The position numbers were made by a program, and so were the translations under genes. This document shows, piece by piece, positions 25,315 to 34,579 of a stretch of DNA of 64,000 nucleotides (positions within the stretch are counted from its first letter, which is position 1; each line of letters opens with the position of its first letter). The notes under the pieces were generated by a model that was not told where the DNA came from, ran no database searches, and was given only the letters and a program-made list of their open reading frames with translations. The stretch comes from Helicostylum pulchrum (taxonomy: Eukaryota; Mucoromycota; Mucoromycetes; Mucorales; Mucoraceae). The stretch spans positions 1-64,000 of the forward strand of contig JAIXMO010000075.1 in assembly GCA_025677825.1 (NCBI GenBank), written 5' to 3'.

Positions 25315-25952
25315 CTATTCATCCTCGACGCCATAACGACTAAATAAATATGAATTAGAACTATTACACGTTTACGAAATAAAAAATAAATATGTAAACA
25401 CGTACGCCTTCATTTCTTTAATTTCTTCTTCCTTCTTTTGTAAATTCATCTTTTTCGTAATCTTGTTTTGTTGGTAATAAAGCACGATCAAATAACGACC
25501 AAGAATATTGAAACCTTGTAAATGTTCACAAGCGTTTTTGGCGTCGAAAATATCCTCGTATACTACAAATGCTGTACCTCTTGTATCTGTTGCATTGCCA
25601 CTAATAATAAATGAATATTTAGATGCTGTATACTTTTTTTTTTTTTTTTTTTTTTTTGCTTCTTACACTCGAATTTGTCTAATCGGCCCATATTTTCCAA
25701 ATACTTCGTATATTTCTTCAGTAGTGATTTTAAAAGGTAAATTTCTAATGAGAATACGGTTAAATGCTAGCTACAAAAGTTGTTGTTATTTTTATTTTTT
25801 TACCTAACAAATAAAACTCTGTTTACTTCTGGTGGTAATCGTACCTAAATTCACGTCATATACTGTTTTAGTACACGTAATGAAAGAGATGAAAAAAAAA
25901 AGAAGCGTATACTTACATTATTACGACCTGCTAATTTATTTGCTGGATTCAT
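25315..25952 (-). CDS. SF3B6: SF3B6/p14, SF3b-complex RRM protein
   Basis: U2 snRNP SF3b subunit that lies at the branch-point adenosine; in animals it is shared by the major and minor spliceosomes. Model on the minus strand: join 25952-25917, 25844-25804, 25744-25667, 25600-25406, 25339-25315 (124 aa, human 125). Landmarks: [20 protein letters not shown] (RNP2), [28 protein letters not shown] (RNP1), [20 protein letters not shown], and a charged C-terminal helix. The 59-nt intron between exons 2 and 3 ends with a second RNP2-like coding stretch in the same frame (see finding). It shares a 281-bp divergent promoter with LSM12. Confidence 0.93.
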
Positions 25953-26233
25953 CTCTTTGCTTTAGATCAATAAAAAAAAAAGATATAAAAAAAAAAAGAA
26001 AAAAAAAGCACCTTTAAAAAAAAATACAGTACTGGCTTTTAAATATACAGAAAAAACGTGATACATCATTGGCTAAAGCAAAAAAGCTGTTTGTTATTTA
26101 TTTTTTTTCTTTATTCTTTTTCTTTCTTTAAAAAGTAACCCATAGTTTTGTTTAAAAAAGTAAGAAAAGCCAACTTGATGTGTGTATAATGTTTGTTGTA
26201 TGTAGATTTAATATTTATAAACGTATGTAGACC
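25953..26233. promoter_or_regulatory. Bidirectional promoter between SF3B6 and LSM12
   Basis: The start codons of the two head-to-head genes are 281 bp apart. The interval is A/T-rich with poly-A and poly-T tracts at both ends, so both transcripts must initiate here. I see no further named elements. Confidence 0.5.
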
Positions 26234-27035
26234 ATGGATGAGATAGGACGCCAAAAGACTGGTAGTAGACAACAGTCACCAAGTGGGGATCGAAAGAGCT
26301 TGGATTCATATGTTGGAAAGTTGATTAAAGTAAAGACAGCATCCAATGAAGAATTAGAAGGGTTAATCTATACGTTTGATAAAATTACAAACTGTCTTGT
26401 AATTGATATCCTTTTTTATTATTAACTTTGCTGATGACATGTACAAATATGTTTTCCCCTGTTTTGTCCTTGACCTTTTTTTTCTTTTTTTTTTCTTTGT
26501 TAATACATTGTTCAGGATCACGTAAGAAGAGCACCTTTCGTATTATTAAAATCTCTCATCTAAAAGAGATTGTTTCTATTGGAGGAGAATGCAAGAAAGA
26601 CTATCTCAAGGTTGGACCAGTTTCAGTAGAACAATTAAAGAGTCGTGAAGGGGATGCACTTAAAGGGTTTGGAAATGAAGTATCCAAGATGGGTGTTGGA
26701 GTAACAAAAGAAGGACAAGATATATTTAATGCATTGAGCAAAACGTATGTTTATTTTATTTTATTTTTTAATATAGTAATATAGTAACCCTTTATATGTG
26801 TATATACATATATAGCTTACCGTGTAGATGGTCAAAGGATACGATTGTTGTTATGGATGAAGTGTTGATTACACCACCTTATAGTGTAGATAATTGTAAA
26901 GCCAATTCAAGTTCAGGTGCTTCACTTGCAAGAGTAAAGAAAGTCGTAAGTATTATAATTTATATACTACCAAGACATATGAACTTATTCTTTTAATAAT
27001 AGCTGGAAGGGGAAAGAAAGAGATTACAGAAATAA
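26234..27035 (+). CDS. LSM12: Lsm12 homologue with a U12-type intron
   Basis: RNA-binding Lsm protein with an anticodon-binding-like AD domain; in yeast it associates with Pbp1/ataxin-2. Model: join 26234-26405, 26507-26744, 26816-26945, 27003-27035 (190 aa). Residues ~22-85 form the Lsm fold (YVGKLIKVKTASNEELEGL, FDKITNCLVI, then FRIIKISHLKEI). The AD domain is marked by WSKDTIVVMDEVLITPPY. The first intron starts ATATCCTTT and ends TAATAC; no GT donor keeps the frame with any AG acceptor there. A TTCAG acceptor 9 nt further on is also in frame. Divergent from SF3B6. Confidence 0.9.
26406..26506 (+). other. Putative U12-type AT-AC intron in LSM12
   Basis: The 5' end is ATATCCTTT (26406-26414), a perfect minor-spliceosome donor. 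TCCTTGAC at 26467-26474 matches the U12 branch consensus TCCTTRAY. The AC boundary is at 26505-26506. Splicing restores the frame (GAT-TGT-TCA-GGA). An AG at 26514-26515 is an alternative in-frame end. The branch to AC distance (about 32 nt) is longer than typical. Confidence 0.8.
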
Positions 27036-27198
27036 AATTAAAATTCCTTTTTCAGGAACCACCTCTTTTTTGTTATTACAGCTTTTCACATGAGAAATCA
27101 CGCGCTTTGTTGTTGTTGTTTAAAGCAGCAATAACAACAAAATAATCACGTTCACTTTTTTTTTTGTCTTTTTCTCTTTTTTATATTATTATTAACAA

Positions 27199-28245
27199 AT
27201 GTCTCATTCATTTTCAAATTGTCCTTTACGGTCTTCTTCTTTATTAATTACAAACCATGCTACACAAAGTATTGTTACAGCCACCGACGAAGTACTTGAT
27301 CTGTTAGGTTATTCAATGGCAGAAATACTTCAGCATTCTATTCATAGTTTACACTTTCAACTCGATTCAAATTTTACAACTATTCCAACCTGTAGTTTTC
27401 AGCATGCTAACGGAACTAACCTCAAGTTTCAAGTATGTGTTCATCAAGACCCTTTAGGTGGATCCAGTTGTCTAGATTATTGGCTTATTCGATCTGCAAC
27501 AGAAATAGTATTATCAACTATGAGTGGCAACAGCAATACAGCAGCAGCAACAGCAGCAATATCAGTGATTCGCCTAAGTCCGTATGGTACTATTGAACAA
27601 GTACAACCTTCACCTTACTTTAAACAACCTGTATCTGAATTACTTGGTAGACCAGTGATGGCATTTGTATACCAAGATGATATTCAGCCGTTATGTGCTA
27701 GTTTAGCAAAAATATGTTCGCTGCATAAACATTACCCACCACAAGATCCATTATTTATAAGATGGTCTAGATTACCATGCTTAATTAATGAAGAGGACGA
27801 AGAAAATAGTTTAAATTATGATTGGATGTCATTTACATTAATGTCCACTAATATTGGTATAGTTGGAAACTCGATTCGACCCATTTGTATATTAAGGCCC
27901 TTACAGTGTGAACAAGTAGAATCAGATGAATCCATGGTGATACAATTCTCTTTATATAATCAGTTATTCGATTGTTATCAGTCACTTTGTCAGGCTGCTA
28001 ATGATAGTAAGCTCTATATTGCTGAATTCTATCATCATGTCATATCAAGTCTGTTAGAAATGTTGTCTAGTTTTCTTATCGAGTTATGTCCAATACCAAT
28101 CTCCATGAAAAAGAAGCAAAATACTAGTGATTATGTTTGGGATTTGGTCAAATCCAATTATATTATGCAAAGGTCAATCAACGTCTTGGAGTTTACTGGT
28201 TTACTTGATCAACACAACGGACAAATAAATTTAATTTCCAAATAA
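27199..28245 (+). CDS. PAS-domain protein
   Basis: Intronless 348-aa protein. Residues ~14-85 look like a PAS domain (SLLITNHATQSIVTATDEVL, then LLGYSMAEILQHSIHSL). A second PAS-like unit spans about residues 118-235 (VIRLSPYGTIEQVQPSPYF, ELLGRPVMAFVYQDDI), followed by RPICILRPLQ as its last strand. The C terminus (about 260-348) is helical with no recognised output domain, DNA-binding motif or kinase. The Cys of a LOV flavin pocket (NCRF-like) is not present, so it is not a LOV photoreceptor. PAS pairs like this mediate protein-protein interaction or ligand sensing. Specific function unknown. Confidence 0.75.
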   Translation: MSHSFSNCPLRSSSLLITNHATQSIVTATDEVLDLLGYSMAEILQHSIHSLHFQLDSNFTTIPTCSFQHANGTNLKFQVCVHQDPLGGSSCLDYWLIRSATEIVLSTMSGNSNTAAATAAISVIRLSPYGTIEQVQPSPYFKQPVSELLGRPVMAFVYQDDIQPLCASLAKICSLHKHYPPQDPLFIRWSRLPCLINEEDEENSLNYDWMSFTLMSTNIGIVGNSIRPICILRPLQCEQVESDESMVIQFSLYNQLFDCYQSLCQAANDSKLYIAEFYHHVISSLLEMLSSFLIELCPIPISMKKKQNTSDYVWDLVKSNYIMQRSINVLEFTGLLDQHNGQINLISK

Positions 28246-28286
28246 AATAAATAATTTTTTCTTCTTTCTCCTTCTTCTTATATATA

Positions 28287-29300
28287 ATGACTGAATTAAC
28301 AGAACAAGAAAAATTAGAACGTCGTAGACAAAAGCGTCAACAACGTATTTTACAATCAAGCGAAAGTCGTCTTGGTAAAATTACCGGAACTGCATTTCGT
28401 AAGTTTTGATCCCTTTTTTTTTAAAGACTTTATAAAGTAACATTATAAAATTTTAGCAAATAGATACACACCATCTCCAACTCCATCACCTTCTACATCT
28501 TTAAAAAATAATATTGAACCTACCACTGTTACACCTTCCAGTTCTACTTTAAACTCTGACCCTGTTTCATTTCGTACACAACGTAGAGATAGTGATGATC
28601 CAAGTGAAGAATTAGGTGCTCCCGAACCTCTTCCAGTAGATCAAGATATGAATGTAGTCATGAACCAAGCTTTTGCAAGTATGTTTGGTGGTGTTGCTGG
28701 TGTCCCAGGTAGTGAAGGTGGTGGATTCAACCCTGCTAGTTTGTTAAGTGCCATGGGTGGCGGTGCTGAGATGCCTGGTCAAGCAGCTGTGGAACAACAC
28801 GTACAGGATTCAACTAGATTTTGGAACTTGCTTCATTTGCTAGTCATGGTGATGTTGGGTGTTTACTCGGTTTATTTTGAGTGGACTAGAGCTGGATCAG
28901 ATCGATTTGCTGCTTTGTTGTATAAAAATGTATCTAATTATCCTACTATTCATGTTGTAAAGTATTTTTGACGGGGGGTTTTTTTTTTTTTTAGAAAAAA
29001 AGTAACATGCGCGCGCGTATACTCACTATTTTTTTTTTTTTTTTTTTAATTGTGTAGCCTGTATTTTGGTACTTTGTCACGCTTGAATTATGTTTACAAT
29101 CTGCTCGATTGTTTTATCAAAAAGGTACAATGCCTCCAACATCTACTTTAGCTACACTAGCTACACAGTTACCTTATCCCTTTGGTAATGCTGTTACCAT
29201 CTTTTTACGTTATCGGTTAATTTGGACATGTCTTGTACAAGACATTTGTGTACTTGTATTTATTATTGGTCTTTCGCAAGTGGTATCTAATGTTTTTTAA
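28287..29300 (+). CDS. GET2: Get2-like GET complex subunit
   Basis: ER membrane receptor subunit for tail-anchored protein insertion, with Get1 and the Get3 ATPase. Model: join 28287-28398, 28457-28956, 29058-29300 (284 aa). The N terminus is the cytosolic Get3-binding helix: EKLERRRQKRQQRILQSSES then RLGKITG, an Arg-rich pattern typical of Get2/CAML. A Ser/Thr/Pro-rich linker and a Gly/Met-rich segment lead to three hydrophobic segments (about residues 185-205 with LLHLLVMVMLGVYSVYF, 215-235 with PVFWYFVTLELCL, and 260-280 with LVQDICVLVFIIGLSQVV). This topology (long cytosolic N tail, three TM near the C terminus) is that of Get2. Confidence 0.85.
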
Positions 29301-29406
29301 CAAAAACTCTCTCTTTCTATCGATTGTCTAATAAATCCTGTTTGTTTTTTCCTTTTTTTATTAAATAATATACACTTTTGTTTTTGTTTTTTTTTTTCGT
29401 TTCTAT

Positions 29407-29875
29407 TTATGCAGAAGCAGCAAATACTTGGTCAACAATAACATTGGATTGAACTTTAGGAATTTCGATAACTTTAGATGTTCCATTAGCTGAAAAAAAA
29501 AGAAAAAGAAAAAAAGTTAGTTTGATGCCGTTTTTGTGCTGCAAATATATGTATTACCAAAGTGAACAGCAACAGTAGGCTTAATAGAATTATCTAAAAC
29601 TTTTGTAACTTCATATTCAATGTTGGGGTTATTGTACTGAATACGAGGAAGGTTTTCTTGTAAGAAATGTCTAGATTTTTTTTTTTTTTTGGTTAAATAC
29701 GTCAAAAAAAAACTTTTTCTCTTTTTTGTTACCTTGCACCAGCACTCTCGTTCTTTCCCTTTAAAGCAAATGTCAAGGCAATTTTAGAAACGTTAGAGGA
29801 TAACTTGGAAGCTCCAGGACCAGAGGTCAAATGCTTTAAAATTTCACGTGTGGATTGTGCTGCTCTCAAGGACAT
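29407..29875 (-). CDS. Small mitochondrial ribosomal protein, L51/S25/CI-B8 fold
   Basis: Model on the minus strand: join 29875-29733, 29670-29558, 29489-29407 (112 aa). The stretch KIALTFALKG, then GARHFLQENLPRIQYNNPN, is diagnostic of the thioredoxin-like L51/S25/CI-B8 domain, and the match is better to the mL61/mS25-type mitoribosomal proteins than to complex I subunit NDUFA2. The N terminus is Ser/Arg-rich (MSLRAAQSTREILKHL), compatible with mitochondrial import. It is convergent with GET2, 107 bp between stops. I cannot decide between mL61 and mS25 from sequence alone. Confidence 0.8.
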
Positions 29876-31552
29876 TTTCGTATATTGATTCTTTTAACGA
29901 AAAAAAAAAAAAAAAAAAATTTGGACCAGGGGAGAAAAAGGTAAAAATGATGGGGTGTATTTAGGGAGTGACCACTTTTTAGGATTTATGTTGCATTGAC
30001 ATCTCGCCAAAGTGTATAACTATATTTATTGTTCCTTTACCAGATACAAACTCTTTTTTTTTTTTTTTTTTTTTTCTGTATAACCGAGTGTCCTTGCTCT
30101 TGTAATAACGAAATGTCTTTTTTTTTTTCTGTAAAGGGTTCTTTTAAAACATAACCAGTTCACAGAACGGACCGAGATTTTCTACCCCCCTCCCCCACAT
30201 CATTGACCTGTTAGCAAGGCCTATTTAGGCTAAATTATGGTATATATGCATAAAAGTCACTGCGCAAAATAACGTCTTTCTTTTTTAAAAAAAAAAAAGA
30301 TAAACATACTAACCGAACCGAAAAAAAAAAAAGGTCGAATGAGGCTTTCCGTTAGATCTCGGATAAGTAAATAAAAAAAAAAAAGCTTGTGATTATGGGT
30401 GTGTCTTGGCAGTGTGCTACGAATAAAAAGTCTTCTTTCTTTTTATGTATAAATAACTACGTTTTTAAAGTTCTTATAACTTGTTTTTAACTTTGAAAAA
30501 AAAAGCGGAGATGTTACTTTTTTTTTTTAAGTCTCAGTCTTTTTCAAACGTTTTACAGATAAAAGTAGTTAAACACATACACTTATATGACCGTTTACCC
30601 GACTATGTTTTAACCAATTGTTATTGAGGTACTCACACGCCACCCCTTTATGTGACAAATTGAAAGCCACATCAACTTTTAGTACTTTGATAGGATGCGT
30701 AAAATACAATGTCAATTACTGATTTATATAAAGAAAACAGTATTTTTTTTTTTCCTCTGGGAGGGAAAAAGTTAAATCCAAATAGCTTGATAATTTGAAA
30801 CAAATCTTTACAGATCGAGCAAGTCTCTCTAAATCTGAATCAGCATTGAATTAGTAATTTAGATATCCATAAGAAGTTCACAGCAGTAATCGATACAGAC
30901 AAGCAATACTCCAATCTTACTTTTTCCAAGAACCAAGCAAGAAGCAATAGATACATAGAAATACAAAACAGGTCGTTTTGCTATAAACTATGTGCTCCTT
31001 GGGTACGGTGGTAAATGGAAACAGGATATCTACATCAGTCTGTATTACCAGCGGGAATAGCACTTCTCAAACATGTGTGTATAAGAAGCTTAGTCATCCG
31101 ATTCAAGCCAAAAAAATAAATCAAAGGAAACTATCTCCGAGTCCAAAGTAAAAAGGATCTTTCAAATATATTAATCCTTGGTGAGTGTTTCTGTACCGAA
31201 TAAGAAGGCTATCATGTCCCCGAAATACTTTATATAGGGATTAGCAAATAGGATTATCAAACATAGCACAACTTCTTTTTTCAACACATATTCCCCCCTC
31301 ATCCTCTACTACTAGTATCAGTCAATACAAACATTGATTTCAATATAAAACCTCTTTTTTCTTTGACTATACTCGTTACAAAGTTAAGATTGGCGTGACT
31401 GCCAAAACGTGTGGGTGTTTAACGTTTTGTGTAAAAGCTTTCTGGATTTATTTTTCATTTTTTCTCTCTCTCTTTTTTTTTTTTTTTTTTTTTACACATC
31501 CGGTTTTCCCCCTTTTTACTTTTTCGTTTTTTTTTCGTACGTTTTCTTTTTC
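29876..31552. other. Gene-poor spacer between divergent genes
   Basis: About 1.7 kb separating the mitoribosomal gene (minus) and the BTB/CAP-Gly gene (plus). Poly-A/T tracts are frequent. The stretch 30780-31240 is less low-complexity than its surroundings but has no open frame of note on either strand, and I recognise no tRNA, snRNA or SRP motif. A transcribed non-coding RNA cannot be excluded. Confidence 0.5.
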
Positions 31553-34403
31553 ATGTTTGAACGTCCAGCTAAGACACTAAAACATTCATTATTTAATGTA
31601 TTGGAGAACGCACAAGAATATGTAGCCGATGTATGTTTTGTATACCCAAATCAAGTATTATGGGCACACCGAGGTAAGGTTTTTTTTTTAAAAAAAAAAA
31701 ATTGTAATAGTACAAATGGTTGACTTTTAATATATACATGTGTAGCACTTTTATTAACACGAGTACCGGAACTGTTTATAAATCAATATATACCGCAGCT
31801 TAATACGAAACAAGATCCACCAATTTCTCTGGACATTAGTGTTGTCATCCCTTACACAACACTCCGTCAACTTCTCCGCTTTTGGTATATTGCAGATTTT
31901 TCAGCACCTTTAGATGAAGCGTCTTTATTAGCTAGTCGTGTGTCTGGACTATCTTTAAAAGAGGCATCTTGTGCTTTACAGTCTGAGGTAGAAGCGAATA
32001 TTCGAAAAGAAATTGATCAGTTGCAGCAAACGTTGGGTGCTCCTTTATTAATTGCCACTGATAATAAATCAACGGATAATGAACAATGGATTTCTGATCT
32101 AAAAAAAATGATGGATCAAAAAATCGCTACGGACGTTGTAGTGAATATCTTTAACGTACCTTCACCTTCAGTAACTAAAGTATCGACAGGTGGTGAATCA
32201 GTTTCTTTTCCTGCTCATCGATTTATTTTAGCAAGTCAATCACCTTATTTTTATTCAGTGTTTTGTACCGAGTTTCGTGAGGCGTCAACATCTTCTGTGC
32301 ATATGCCGTCCGACTTGTTTTCAGAAACCAGTTTACAAGTGATTTTATATTACTTTTATACAGATACGTTGATTTTGCCGACGCCATCTAGCAATAAATT
32401 AAACGCAAAAAAGCACGACTTACGTATACTTCAAAAGGTATTTACAGCGGCAGATTTCTTGGGTCATTTTAATACGATTTGTAAAGCAGTGCTTGTAAAG
32501 ATTGCAATTATCTGTCATCAGTTCAAATGTGTTTGCTCGGATTGTTCGATCCTGTTGCCTTCCATGTTACTGTTTGCGGATAAGAACGAAAAATACGTTC
32601 CCAAGCTGAGATCAAAGTTAATCAGTCTTTATGCAGATCCCTTGGATTCATTGGCTCCTCTTTGGTCGCAAAAACCTTTTGCCATCTTGGTAAATTCAAT
32701 GGCCACTACAAACTCGAGTACTAATAGTAAACCAGCCAGTTCAACTACTATTAACGATGGCGCACAAGTTGTATCGCAAATATTTAATAGTAAAGTAACT
32801 GTACCTTCTCCTGCCATCGCATTATCACCACCACCTAATGATAACAGCAACCCGTCTTTAAATTCTTTTACTATTGAACCTACTTTAATTACAGAAATTA
32901 CAGATCGTACCTTTGAAAATATTACAAAACATAATTCAGTGCGTGTATTGCATTCACTTCATTTATGTTTATCTTATATTCGTGGTGCAGATCCCTTTCC
33001 AACTTGGTCTCAACCTACACTCAATATTTTAAATCAATTTTTACATCATACGGTGGATATGATTTCAACAAACTTTGATTATTATTGTGTAGAGTATCCG
33101 ATCTTGTTATCTTGCGTGGATGGTATTGGGTTTGGGTTTTCGGTTGATTTCTTGGGATTTGTGTTGAATCGCGTATTGACAGACGGTATTCATGATGGTA
33201 ATGCAGCGATCTTGTATCAAGGTATTGTTCGAGATTTAGGAGGTAGACAAGAGATGGTACGTAATGTAGCGGTTGATAGCGTGTTGCTTGATGCTCGTGT
33301 CAAATGCGCTCAATATATTTCTAAACGATGGACTTGGGTAAAAGAAGCCGGTGGATTTGTTACCATAGAGAAAGAAATACTTCGACTTTTAGCAGAAGGT
33401 TTTTATTTAATATTTCCAAAAATAGTCAATTTATCTCAAAAAAAACTAAATTTGTATATAAATGTAGATATAAATGTACCAACGCGTAATTTAACCAAGC
33501 CAATAGAAAATGATTTTTCATCTACGATATTTAGTTTTAAACATAAAAAAGCGCCACATACACCTGTAGCCAAAGCAGTATTATCGAACGATATAAAACG
33601 AACATCGCAAGAAGAAAGTAGTAAAACGTATCCCAAGATTGTAGGTCGTACACGATCGTTGTCTGCTTCGACGACAAGTCAAGATTTAGTGACGAAACGA
33701 GATACTTCTGCTTCACATCATTCTGATTCTGAAGAAAGAGTGACGAGTTCAGTAGTTCGAAGAAAATCAGGTACGATGCCAACGTACAGATCGTTTAAGA
33801 GAAATGGATCCACTGGATCTTTATCAGATGCGTTGTTACCTATCGAGTTGCCAAAGGAATTGAAACAAGAAAAGGAAAAGGATGCACCTCCTCGTCCTAC
33901 GCGGTTAAGATTTGCTTTACCGGATACGCCAAGTAGAGTAAGTAAAAATGCGAGACTAACAGTGAATAATGGGTTGAATATGGCACAGGCTTCGTCAGCG
34001 AGAAAGAAGAAGAGAGCGAAATCTCCAGGAAAATCTAGGTGGAGTATTGGGTATAATACAAGTGATAGTAGTGATGATGAAGGGCAAAAGAAGAACACTG
34101 CTGCTGTGGGACAGAAAGTGGAGTTATTGAGAAGACCGTTACCTACACAAGGCACAATTAAATATATTGGAGATGTGGAGTTTGCTAAAGGTGTTTGGGT
34201 AGGCGTTGAATTAGAATCACGTTGTAAGTGTAAAAACCATTTATTGGGGTTGGGATCGTTTTGTCTAACGTAAAATTTCTTTTTTGTTAGTGGGAAATAA
34301 TGATGGATCAGTTGACGGTAAACGTTACTTTCAAACATTTCCTCAAAGAGGAGTATTTGTTAAAATTGATGACTTTAAAATTATATCGCCTGAAAAAAAG
34401 TAA
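31553..34403 (+). CDS. BTB/POZ protein with C-terminal CAP-Gly domain
   Basis: Model: join 31553-31673, 31746-34223, 34291-34403 (903 aa), phases consistent. A BTB/POZ fold is visible at about residues 170-290 (ATDVVVNIF, FPAHRFILASQSPYFYSVF, LQVILYYFYTDTL), preceded by a related partial module at the N terminus (VLWAHRALLLTRVPELFI). The central part is helical and unassigned, then a Ser/Lys/Arg-rich basic linker follows. The last ~70 residues form a CAP-Gly domain: VGQKVELL, GTIKYIGDVEFAKGVWVGVE, then GNNDGSVDGKRYF and GVFVKIDDF; the GKNDG-type signature appears here as GNNDG. CAP-Gly domains bind EB-like C-termini or tubulin tails, so a microtubule-linked adaptor, perhaps for a Cul3 ligase, is inferred. 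Confidence 0.85.
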
Positions 34404-34431
34404 CCTTTTTTTACAAGAAACTCTTATACCC

Positions 34432-34456
34432 TTCTCTCTCTCTCTCTCTCTCTCTC
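34432..34456. repeat. CT dinucleotide repeat
   Basis: A run of about 12 CT units in the 3' flank of the BTB/CAP-Gly gene. Simple-sequence repeat without further meaning visible. Confidence 0.8.
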
Positions 34457-34579
34457 ACTTATATATTTTACAAATGTACTGTAACAATCGGTATTTTAAA
34501 AAAACCACATATAATAAATAAAAAAATTGCGTTTTTTTTTTCCTCTCTCTCTCTGCACTTTTCTTCTTTTGTTGCTGCT

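Noticed and set aside
30780..31240. Possible non-coding RNA gene in the 29.9-31.5 kb spacer
   Set aside because: No recognisable tRNA boxes, snRNA Sm site or conserved stem could be identified by eye.
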